NCBI RefSeq assembly: GCF_000346465.2
Contig: NC_034014.1
Span: 17,683,542-17,747,541, forward strand
DNA from: Prunus persica
Taxonomy: Eukaryota; Streptophyta; Magnoliopsida; Rosales; Rosaceae
Direction of reading: 5' to 3'
DNA length: 64,000 bases
The position numbers and the translations under genes are program-made. The notes under the pieces were generated by a model that worked only from the letters and a program-made list of their open reading frames with translations, ran no database searches and was not told the DNA's origin. Positions 47,201-58,689 of this stretch are shown one piece after another; within the stretch, counting starts at the first letter, position 1, and each line of letters opens with the position of its first letter.

Positions 47201-47479
47201 CTAAAAGACCCTAAGAATTATGACAAAATATATGCTTCCCCTTCTATTTACATATTGTTCGAATTTTTTTTTCTTAGCTATTAAAGCCCTAAGCATCAAA
47301 GAAATGATAAGGCTAAATTTTTTTACGCTTCCCCTCACTTTCTTTTAGTTTTCATTGACCAAATGGAAAATAAAGAATGTTCTAGGGTTTTTCATTCGCA
47401 GAAAAAGTACAACAGAGATTGCAGTGCAGGCAAATACCTCATCTTCGATGTCCTTAATTTTCTGCATCAAAGTCGCCAT
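41284..47479 (-). CDS. DRG1: Developmentally regulated GTP-binding protein 1 (DRG1)
   Basis: An OBG/DRG-class GTPase that acts with translating ribosomes in the cytosol, normally stabilised by a DFRP partner. Ten exons in coding order: 47479-47438, 47039-46986, 46883-46710, 46091-46020, 45161-45102, 43729-43620, 42928-42629, 41993-41802, 41508-41457 and 41334-41284. They give 368 residues, the normal length for plant DRG1 and shorter than DRG2. G1 is GFPSVGKS (71-78), switch II/G3 DLPGIIEGA (from 117), G4 NKID (248-251), and the C-terminal TGS domain is spread over the last exons (RIYTKPKG..., [19 protein letters not shown]). The N-terminal helix-turn-helix region begins [20 protein letters not shown]. 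All introns are GT-AG. The gene is divergent from IPMS across a 2-kb spacer. Confidence 0.96.
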
Positions 47480-49499
47480 TGTTGAAGCACTTGAAGCACA
47501 CTAGCTCGGAGAGGGAGTGGGAGAGATAGAATGGAGATGTACGGAAGGGCTTCTGATCGGGCTCGGAATGATTCTGCTGAAGTGTTTTCTGACTGGTAGA
47601 GGAAGGTACCAGAAGCAAGCGGGGGGTAGGGTAAAGTCTATTTGAAGTTTTGAACCCATTTATTTCATAAACATACCCACTCAATTTTACTTCTTATCAG
47701 AATTACAAATACTTCTTATCAGAATTACAAATTTATCCCTTATCATGTCTATAAAAAAATAAAAAATTATTTATCCCTTGTCAATTAATTGTTTAGACTT
47801 TTTCAGATTTCTCTTCAATTAAAAACAATAATAATAATTTGCCCCTTCGATGTAGGATCAAATTTTTGTTTGAGATGTAATTAAGCCAGTTATCCGAAGT
47901 AGTGTGTTTGCATTTTTACATTCGAATTCAATACTCTTCTTAGTAATTTTTTTGAGTCAAGAAAGAAATATTATGAAGAAGATCTTTATTCAATAAAAAA
48001 TTCTCAAACCACACACTTGATTCAAGAAATATGACCGCATTTAGCTTGATTAAATTCCCGATAAGTATTTCTGTTTATTGAATTCCCAATTAGTATCGAA
48101 ACTCAATCAAAACCCTTAAACAGCTGCCAAATATCTTGAACAATAATTTGCACATTTAAAAGAGGACTTGATTATTCCCCTTTCCCGTGCATTATATTTG
48201 TTTAGAATATCGTTTTCTTATATTAAAAAAAAAAATCAATTTAAACGAGGTAACTTTTTCTCGGCTACAAAAAAGAGGAAAATAAATCTTAATTTTTTAA
48301 TTAAGAAATTCACATCTCGACTGACAAGGAAAAAACAAAGAAAGGATCACGGTTATTAGCCCTTTCTCCCTTACGGATGCAGCCGCCAAATGTGGAAAAA
48401 GAAAAACCCTGAAATTCTTCTCACTCCACTGAGAATCTAAAATAGCCTTCCTCTCTCAGCAGCTGAAAAAACCCTTAGACCCATAACAACCACCCAGTGG
48501 CTCTAAGAAGGCTTGAACAGCACTAAAGGTCTTTTCTTCAAGGATATTTCAGCGCTCAACTCTTCCCTACAAGTTTGTTCTTCTTCGACTTTCTCTTCTC
48601 TTCTCATAGTTGTAATGTGTAGGCATTTGTTACAACTTTAATGCATATCCTTCAATCCTCCTTTCATGTTCATTGACTGAGATTATTATATTCTGGTTTC
48701 TACTTTAGAAGACTGGGTGGTTCTTCAAATGGATAGATTCTCGTCTTTTTTGGTTACATTAATAAAGAAATGGGACCACATTCCAAACTAGCACAGCCCA
48801 ACTGACCCATGTAGAAACACGACTCTCATATCCGGAGTTCTCTTCCTCATCTGCTCAAGCTCCCTTTTTTTCAGTCTCTCTTTCTTGTCTTTCAAACCCC
48901 TCTTCTATTTTTCATCATCCAATAGGTATGCTTTGATTTTGTTCTTTTTATTCTCTGGACTTTTTTCCTGGTTCTTTTTTGGTTTTTTGTTGAGGTCTGC
49001 CATTTTGTTTTTCTGCACTATTTCTTTATCTCTGGTTACTGCAATGATGTTTTCCTGGGGTTTTTGTGTCTTGTGTGTGCGTTTTGATGCGTGTAAGTCT
49101 GAGGTTGCTTTGTTTTAAATCTTCAATTTTCTTTTTGGTGTCCTGTTAAGTCCCAGCCCCCAACCCACCTTGGCTCCTCTCAAGATATTGAATTCAATGT
49201 TAAAGTATGTTTTTATAAAAATTGAAACTTTCAGCGTGTTTGCAGTTGATTTTGTGTAAGGAACACTTTTGCTGGTATTTGAGCTTTATAGTTCAGTACC
49301 CTTTCATATTTGCTGACATCTGTCTTATAAAACAGAGCCATTTGATTAGTATCCTTACCGTAACCATTAGGTTGAATTCAAGTACACTTACTGCTTTAGC
49401 CACACAAACACAATCCCCACTAATTTGAATCTTTTCATTTTTTTCTCTCAGGTTGGTTTGTCTACTCTCTGTGTCCCCGTCTCCCTCTCCCCCTTCACC
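47480..49499. other. divergent promoter region of DRG1 and IPMS
   Basis: A 2-kb spacer between two divergent start codons. The left part holds the DRG1 leader. A duplicated ACTTCTTATCAGAATTACAAAT occurs at about 47690-47730. The right part (about 48540-49450) is pyrimidine-rich with a CTCTCAGGTTGG acceptor-like site 50 bp before the IPMS start, so a 5' UTR intron is possible. No other gene was seen. Confidence 0.5.
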
Positions 49500-52400
49500 A
49501 TGGCAGCTGTCTGCACACACCATCAAGTCTTACCAACACCAGCCTCCATGTCCTCGATCAACATCTCCAAGAGCTCCCAAGCCCAACTTCTCTTCCGCTC
49601 ACATTTGCTCAACCAAAACAAGCCCACGTTTTTAACTTCCACTCCCCATCTGCACACCACCTCTAAACCCCAGTCCAAGCCCCACATTCTCTGCTCCCAA
49701 AGCACTAACCCTAAGGCTGCTCGCCGCCCTGATTACATCCCCAACCGCATCTCTGATCCCAACTATGTCCGTATCTTCGACACCACACTCCGTGATGGTG
49801 AGCAGTCCCCTGGCGCCTCCTTGACCTCCAAAGAAAAACTCGACATTGCTCGGCAGCTCGCAAAGCTTGGAGTTGACATAATTGAGGCCGGGTTCCCCGC
49901 GGCGTCCAATGATGATTTTGAGGCTGTAAAGATGATTGCGAAGGAGGTTGGGAATTCAGTTGACAAGGATGGTTATGTGCCTGTGATATGTGGGTTGTCG
50001 CGGTGCAATAAGAAAGATATTAAGAGGGCATGGGATGCCGTGGAGTGTGCCAAAAGGCCCAGGATTCATACTTTTATTGCAACCAGTGCCATTCATATGG
50101 AGCATAAGCTGAGGAAGACTAAGGAACAGGTGGTTGAGATTGCAAGGGACATGGTGAGTTATGCCAGGAGCTTGGGTTGTGATGATGTTGAGTTTAGTCC
50201 TGAAGATGCTGGGAGGTAGGTTTTTGTTTTGACTCTTTCTCTCTCTCTCTCTGTAATTTTGTGAATTTATGTATGGAATGCCTACTTGGTTGGTTGGTTT
50301 CTTATTAAAAGAAAAACTAGAAATTTGAGTTATCTTATAAAAGAAAACTATGAGTTACTATCTTCTGGCCTTGTATGTAAATTGTATGGTGATGCCATCA
50401 TTTCTGCAATTTAGTAAATTTATAATGTATTATAGTGATGGGTTATAACCTTTAAATTACTGCAATTTATATATACAGATGCACACTATATATATATTAC
50501 TGTTTGTGTGCTATGTTGACACTTCAGAAATCGTGCCCTACTAATTAGTGCAAGTTTTCTTACATTTAAGTGTTTTGCAAGGTTGCGTTTTATATAACTG
50601 AATATTTTAATATGACCTAATAATTGATTCTCATGGAATCTATGTTACATGCTGTCACCTGTTCATAGGTTTATAAAGGCTGGTATTCTTTTAAGCATAA
50701 CCATAATTTTAAATTTTTACTTTCGAAATATGTTATGTATCTGACCAGCAAGGACATCAGAGTTCAGTTGGCCTTCTTTCTTGTTTTCTGGTCAAATAAT
50801 GAGAATGTGGAAAGTGTTCCGATGCTAAAGAGCAATCTGGGGGAGGATAGGCACCATTTTCAACTCCTCCATTCACTTAGGCCATATAGTTTTCTTTACT
50901 TTTGTAAAATTTGTACCTGTTCCACATATAAACTCGTCATTAATATATTCCTTTTCATATGGATATCTTACTATTAATTTCATTATATATTTTTTTTATT
51001 GTGACTTGCTATTTGAACCTATTTGTCCATATCATGAATTGTAAACTCCTTTCGGTCCTTTTAATTATCGATTTCTATTTAATCCATTTCATTTTCTTGT
51101 GTTTTTAATAATAAATGTCTTTTGTTTTCTTGGCCTAAACCCTACCAGATCCGATAGGGAATTTTTGTATCAGATTTTGGGTGAAGTCATAAAGGCTGGA
51201 GCAACAACTCTGAACATTCCTGACACTGTGGGTTATAATGTGCCAAGTGAATATAGTCAGTTGATTTCTGACATAAAATCTAATACCCCTGGAATTGAGA
51301 ATGTTATCATTTCGACTCACTGCCAAAATGATCTTGGACTTTCTACTGCCAATACTATAGCGGTATGCCATATTTTGCTTATTTTTTTGGTTTTGTTTTG
51401 GTAGACGTGTAGTTAATGAAAACATGCACTCGCATCTTATGTCATCCATGTTCAGGGGGCAAGTGCAGGTGCTAGGCAACTGGAAGTAACAATCAATGGC
51501 ATTGGTGAAAGGGCTGGGAATGCTTCATTAGAGGAGGTGAGGATTACTTCTGCAGCCACATAAGATTGCATAGTTTCAAGTTTATTTTGTGCAATTTTGA
51601 ATGTGAAAAAAGCAAAATTTCAGAATAAGTCCTTTTTATGAGCCTGATTTCGAATCAATCCAGTTTGATATTATGTTATCTGCAAGAAATAACACCTCGA
51701 AGATGTCTGGCTATGAGATAAATTCTCGCCTATTCCATTGAGTTGTTTCTATTTGTGGACTGATGATCTGTTATCAGCATATCTACTTTTGCTAGTTTTT
51801 GAAATACAGTAATGCTTCAAGTCTGCAATGCTTTAGAGTGTCATTTGTCATGATACCTGCTTCTGTTCCTTTATGTATTTCCAACCTCAAGCTCAAATGA
51901 CTCTCTTTTTGTGTCATCTTTTCAAGGCCCTAGACCCTCTTACCTCCCTAACTTTTTTGCCACCAGATGCTTTGTGGTTTGTCTCAAATTTCTTTTTTGC
52001 CACTTTGCCTGAATTCCATGCAACCTGAAACTAAGCGTCCTGCAACCAGACAGCTATCTGAGTTGCAAGCCCTTTAAACATTTTGTACAAGCATCTGCAA
52101 GTATAGAAATGATACATCAAGGATATGCTAATAACAATATTTTTCTGAGGAGATGTGTTCTGGATTCAATATTGGAAACTATGCGTTTAAATCGTTTAGT
52201 CTTTTTCTATGCTAAAAGGGCTCATATTGTGATAGATCCAGTATGCATCAATCGGTGACTGAGAATATTGGAAACTTATGTTTCCATGATTTAATATTGA
52301 TATTTTGGTTTCAGTTACGAAGATTCTGTTATGTATTCTGAAATATTACAGAGTTATTCATATCATATATGGATACAGTTTGGATAAGTCTTCTGAAATT

Positions 52401-55400
52401 TCCCTGCTACATATTTCTAGCCTCTTAGAAGTTTCCATTTGGTCACCAAACTGTATTCAGAAATTTGATGATTATTTTGATCCTTTCCCATGTGTACTGG
52501 TATCAAAACTATTGGTTCTGTGTCATTTGCATTCTTCGTTAGGAAATGAAACTGAAGCTAAAAAATTCTTTCCGAATATGGTTTTTATTTTCATTTTTCT
52601 GTATTGTTTCACTCAATTCTTAAAGCTTTCTCTGCAGGTGTTACTCTTCACATTGTTTCTTCTTGTTTTCCTTTAAATGACATTTTTAACTGAATAACAT
52701 GCAGGTTGTCATGACCTTAGATTGCCGTGGGGATCATGTGCTTGGGGGGCTTTATACCGGGATCAATGCTCGGCATATCTATATAACAAGCAAGATGGTA
52801 TCTTTTATTTTGTTTAACTTCTTTTGGAACTTCAACCTGTTATTCCTTCATTACATAAGTCCTTTTGAATGGCATTTCTTACTCAATGTTTTGATTGTTC
52901 AGGTCGAAGAATATACTGGGTTGCATGTGCAGCCACACAAGGCTATTGTTGGAGCTAATGCTTTTGCACATGAAAGTGGTATCCATCAGGTTGCTGTCAT
53001 TTAAGTTCCAGCTGAAAGGATATATTCTATTTGTTGGCTTATCATTTACATTACTCATATTACTTGTTCACTCTTTTCAATTTTAAAAGTCTCTGGTAAT
53101 TTCCATATTTTCAGTTGGTTATACATTGAATTTGTTAATATGTATTTGTAAAAGTCTTTCTGATCTATAGGATGGAATGCTCAAGCACAAAGGTACATAT
53201 GAAATTATATCTCCTGAAGATATTGGATATGAACGGTCCAATGAAGCTGGTATTGTCCTCGGGAAACTTAGGTATAATGTCTTTTATTATGGTAATTCTG
53301 GGTTGTGGGATGAATTTTTTTTTTCCTGGGTGGTTTCTTGTGTTGTTGAAAATGACATGCTGATTAATAAACATTTTATTGAGGAATAATTTCTTAATTT
53401 CCGCATGCTTGGTGGCTGAGGTGTGAACTGAATCTTGAGAATTGTATTTGCAATCCCTAGCATAAGTGAACCATGGTTTGTGAAGCTGACTATCCCATTG
53501 TTATTATAGTGAGGCTGATTATAAACAGGCAATGATGTCCATATTAGAGCATCCCTCTCGGTGACTAGTTCCCTTAAGCATGTTTATGAGTGCAGAGACC
53601 AATTTAATTGTTTTTATCATGATCACACAAGAAGTTATGCTGTTATTTTTCACTTTTACATTTTCGTTGTTGCACTTCCTGTAGAGCTTAATGATTTGGT
53701 TTAGATAGTCACAATTGAATTTACTAATCTTCGGCTTTTATTTTGTGTGCAGATTTGATTGTTCTTTAACTTTTGGCTTTCAAAATCATGTTCAATTTTT
53801 CTGTTTCGTTGTACTTTTTTGTTTTCAAACAAATTGTCTACCATGCACAAATGGGATGACCTAAACCTCTTGCTTCGTCTCTTCTGGTTTGTGAGGTGCA
53901 ACTAGTTAGTTCTTTCAAGTTAAGTTTCCAACAAGTTAAATTTCATTCGAGTTTTTCATTTCTTTATATTCTTTTTTTTTTCTTTGCTATAAAGGGGATA
54001 CGAGGCAATGCATATGCATGATTCCATACACATTCCTATCCCCCTCACATCTGTCATCTCTTTTCTCACCATCCTTTTGTTTTTTCCTTCTAGATCTTTG
54101 ATTAAAGCCAAAACGAAAATTGTTACTAAAAAGAGGTGCTAAGTCTTTTGGTTTTTATTTTTAATTTTTAAAAGGGACGTGGGACCTCCAACTTCCAACT
54201 ACTTTTGTTTCAGTTTTCAGCGACACTCAGATGAATACAATTGTATTCAGATTTATTAACCTGGGGTTTGGGGAAGGATCTGGCATGACAGGTAAAGATG
54301 CCACACAAACAGCCCATGCCGAACCTGTTTGAGTAGTTGCGATTTGGTAGATTGTCAAATTTGATTGTTAATCATCAAATACAAGTTTGTGGATGTAGTC
54401 TGCATGTTATTTTAAATGTTAGTTGTCATTTTATGGTAATCAACCTGACTCAATTCAAATTTAATACCCTCTTAACTTACTGTTCTTGTAATTTGTTTGG
54501 GAATGAGCTCATTAATAATTTTAAAGCCCTTGCCATTTGTTCAATAAGATAAAAGGCACCATTTGGATTTCCGTTGTTTGACTTTAATATGTATAATACT
54601 TCCCGATAAATAAATAAAGTATGGTACTTAAGTGTTCCTTTTTCTTTCTTTTTTTTTTTGGAATTTACTTATTTTTAAGTGTGTATTACACTTTCACTCC
54701 CTCCAAATAGTGATTTTTTTTTTTTTTTTTGGTGTTTCTTTTTTCTGTGTGTAATTTTCTTTTGTAGTGGACGCCATGCGTTGAAAAAGCGACTTGAAGA
54801 GGTACACAATGATTCTCATTTTTCGCAAGGTGTATCAATTGAATTTGGTAGTTTCTCTCCTGCATTTCCCTTATGCTCTTCTTTGGTCTTGTTAGCTTGG
54901 TTATGAACTTGCTGATGATCAACTTGAGACTATATTCTGGCGTTTCAAAGCAGTAGCCGACCAAAAAAAGGTAAATTGAAAGGTGTAATATTCTCCTTAT
55001 GTATACTCCATGGGTATGATTCCCTTCTATATTAACTTGTCAAATGCTAGGATGAGAAGGCTTACCTGAGTTTCCACTGATACAATAATAAACCAAAGTG
55101 AAGCCACCCTAACCACGGTGGGTGCTGCCCATAAATTAAAATATTACCCAATATTTTGGTATATCGGCCAACAGTTTAAACATTGGTGAAACCTCAATGG
55201 AATTATAGATTTCTTTTTCTTTGCTTTTCCCCCCTGCTTATTATATCTTACGGGAACACCATTAAGACATTAACCTCGTTGGATAGGCATTTGTATTTCA
55301 TTGCGGAAATAGAAAGTGAGGCTATCAGATGAGTTATTGTATCTCCTGGGTTTCTCTTTTGTTGACGTATGGTAAAAGTTTAATTTGAAGAACAAAACTC

Positions 55401-56885
55401 TGAAACATTGGAATCTAAAAAGAAACCATCCAGTTGATACCATCTGCAAATTCACGTATGATTATGGGTCGAACCAAAACAAAATACTTTTTCTTAGATG
55501 ATCCATTTTTTACTTATGCAAAACTGAATGAACACCGGAACATGTCTATATTTGAATATTTATATTTTTGTTTTGGTTCTGATATTCTTGTTTGCACTCT
55601 GATTTTACTTGTTTGTGTCACAGAGAGTAACCGATGCAGATCTCAGAGCATTGGTGTCAGATGAAGTTTTTCAGCCAGAAGTTGTCTGGAAGCTTCATGA
55701 TTTACAGGTTTGTCAAGATAGTTTTCAACCTTGTTCATTTTCTGATCCTCTAAAGTTTTAAGAAATGATTTCCAATTTACCTGGATTGGATTCTCAGGTT
55801 ACCTGTGGAACTCTTGGTCTTTCCACAGCAACTGTTAAATTAATCGATGCTGATGGGAGAGAACATGTGGCATGTGCAGTTGGAACAGGTCCAGTGGATT
55901 CAGCTTACAAGGCTGTTGATCTCATTGTAAAGGTGCGATAAGAAAATTTGCAACTTTCAATTATATTTACATTTGCATTTGACACTTGTACTGGTTTTAG
56001 GTTAGGTTCACTTAATATTGTTAGGGTATTTATTGTATTTAGCGTCTTTAGGGTTTCTGGGTTTCCCTTTTTAAAGTATTATATTTTTTTCATCATGTAG
56101 TTGTCTTTGTAGTATGTAGCCTTCTTTCTTTCAGTCAATTGATTAAGAGTCATAGTTTGCAATCAGTTTTCTTCTTTTTCTTTAATTTGTTAACTGGTAG
56201 TTGGTAAGAGTCTTACCATAAGACTAATAATAATGGAACCTTGGGAATCTATAGTGTGCTGTTGAAGGCTATTTTCAGAGTTGACATGCATGCTCCGATG
56301 AGTTTATTGTGTTCATAGGATTTATGTCAACTAAGATGAATGATGGACGATGACCATTGTACTACTTTTTGTTTGAAATATTTTTAATGCCCGACTGTTC
56401 TGGTTTTTGTTTTTTTTTTTATGTTGAGAAAATGTCATACTGTTCTTTATGATGGAAACATCATTATTTGCATGTGTTGTAAGAAGTTGGCTTCTCCCTC
56501 TGTAGCAGGAACCGGTAATACTCCTTGAGTACTCTATGAATGCGGTCACAGAAGGAATTGATGCAATAGCAACTACTCGTGTTCTGATCCGAGGGGAAAA
56601 CAGTAATATAACTACTCATGCTTTCACCGGAGAAACAGTTCAACGGACATTCAGGTGCGGTGTCTAAAAGTTTGTTTGTTTTCAAGTTTGCATATTTTCA
56701 TCTACTTGCATGTTAACAGTACGGAAATCTCTATTTTGTCTTCTGGTGCCAGTGGAATTGGGGCAGGAATGGATATTGTTGTGTCTAGTGTGAAGGCCTA
56801 CGTTGGCGCATTGAATAAGATGTTAGGTTTTAAGGAAAGCTCCCCGACAAAGGTTCCCGTAGAACGAACCAGAGTGTCTGCATGA
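49500..56885 (+). CDS. IPMS: 2-isopropylmalate synthase, plastidic
   Basis: Condenses acetyl-CoA with 2-oxoisovalerate to 2-isopropylmalate, the committed step of leucine synthesis in plastids. Twelve exons: 49500-50215, 51149-51362, 51456-51536, 52705-52797, 52903-52989, 53171-53271, 54768-54801, 54896-54970, 55624-55707, 55798-55932, 56509-56654 and 56753-56885. They give 632 residues, close to known plant IPMS. A Ser/His-rich N-terminus (about 1-70) is a likely transit peptide. The catalytic [12 protein letters not shown] motif (94-105) has Arg98, Asp99 and Glu101. [11 protein letters not shown] (from 294) supplies metal ligands, and [18 protein letters not shown] follows. The C-terminal LeuA regulatory domain (about 495-625) is complete, so leucine feedback is expected. 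Exon 7 is only 34 bp. Exon 11 has a tandem TAGCAG acceptor. Confidence 0.96.
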
Positions 56886-58537
56886 AATGGGGTGGAGCAA
56901 TTCGCATGCGATATATAAGCTCTCAAATCATTATTCCGTTTGATTTCTTGCTTTTTGTACAAAGGTGTCGAGAAATTTAGGGACGACCCAGATTGGCTCT
57001 CTTGTGTATGCACAAGTTTTGGAAATGGAATTGTTCATAACCTGTAATTGAATTTTGGTTTCACTTTATTATGAATTTTATCTTAGTTCGAATGATACTG
57101 TTAGCTCAAACTGCGCTTCTCCAATTGGATGCCAAACTGCAATATTTTCGCATGTGTATGTTGAGAGTGTTATTTTGCGGCTGAAAAAGCCGAAGTAGAA
57201 AGTCTGATTAAGGGTCAGTTTGACATTGTTGTGGTGTAAAAATAATCGCTGTCAGAAAGCAATGTGCCTTTCCACGTATCTAGATAAGGCACACCAAGGC
57301 AAATTCGTTTGCAGCGAGACTACTATTGTAATGCTAGTGAAAAAATTAAGGACATCCTAGTTTGTTTCCATGAAATAGTTCCACACTTCTTTTTCTGGTT
57401 TTTCAATCTGGCACATTTCACTCTCGAAACTCCTGACTGACTATTGATTGGATAATGTATGTCTAAGATTTATTAGACTTAATAGAATCCCTCTCTACCT
57501 CTATCCCCTCCTTTTTATGTGCTTCTGTGGAAATATCTCATGATTTAGAATTGGTTCAAGTGCATATAAGTATAGTTTCCATGTGTTACTGCGGCCTGCT
57601 ATGCCACTATGCTTGAAATAATTGGTAGCCATAGCCTAAACTCTGCAGATTTGGTAACTAGGCGACAATGAGTTCATGCTCATGCCAGACAGATTATACT
57701 TGATTTTAATCTTCACCGTTCAAATGCAAATCTCAATAAAAAGGAATGATTCTCAGCTCTATAACGAAAGATGAAGGTTTTTTTTCTGGTCCCAGGAAAG
57801 AGAGAGAGAGAGAGAGAGAGAGGTATGCATGAGAAAGAAGAGAGATTAGATTGCCAAGTAAAAAAGGATACTATCAAGAAAAGAGATTACGTTTCCAAGA
57901 AAAAAAGGAGAGAGAATTATTTTATTTTATTTTTATGGGAGAGAATTATTTTATTTTATTTGTCATGTCTGATTTAATCTCAACCATTAAAAGTGGAGTA
58001 ATCTAATGACCCAAAAATTGTAATGCCACGGATTCGCACCCTATATATATATATATATTTTAACTTAAGCTAATAATATTATTGTTGATATAATTATTAG
58101 TTTAAAAATTTGCAATATAAGTATGATGTTTCCAGTAAACTTTTTTCGTTGAAGTGACTTTGTGAATCAATATTTGCAATTGCATAAAAGTTATGCATGA
58201 ATGAATCCTATGTATGCAATTATGGGTAATTGCATGTAGGTTGACAATGATATGTTGTAGTTTATGTGAAATTACATAGATGTATATGCAATAGTACATA
58301 GTTTATGTAATAGTCGACCCCCTGTATCCAGTTACACGCGTATAATTGCTTGGTTGAATACAATATGACTCCTCGGTCCATGCTTTAGGGTTTAGCATTG
58401 CAATTCATGATGAAATGAACTACATCCTTTACTCAAGGAATGAGGGAAGTTTGTTCATAGAGTAATATCCACTTTTAATGGGTAAGTAACCACAAAAATA
58501 GTGAGATATATGTTAAACTTGAAGATATATGTTTTAT
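56886..58537. other. IPMS 3' UTR and intergenic
   Basis: The first 200 bp are likely IPMS 3' UTR. A truncated relative of MITE A begins near 57213. A GA microsatellite lies at about 57797-57822, and a 27-bp direct duplication (GAGAGAATTATTTTATTTTA) at about 57910-57962. A TA run is at 58040-58060. No gene was seen. Confidence 0.5.
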
Positions 58538-58682
58538 GGGTTAATCGTTTTATTAGTCTCTTAATTTTGACCGGATTTGCATTTGAGTATCTCAATTTTC
58601 AAAATGGTACCCACGGTCCTTTAACTTTAGTTTCGTTTGGATTACTAGTCCCACTGTTACTTCTGTCAATTTTTTCTTCAAA
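58538..58682. mobile_element. one-ended copy of the 1534-2057 MITE family
   Basis: It begins GGGTTAATCGTTTTATTAGT and follows the family through CTCAATTTTCAAAATGGTAC and CTTTAACTTTAGTTTCGTTT, then diverges near 58682. No matching inverted end occurs close by; the next is at 61640. The nine bases before it (ATGTTTTAT) resemble the nine after 61640 (ATGTCTTAA). Confidence 0.7.
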
Positions 58683-58689
58683 TTTAGGG

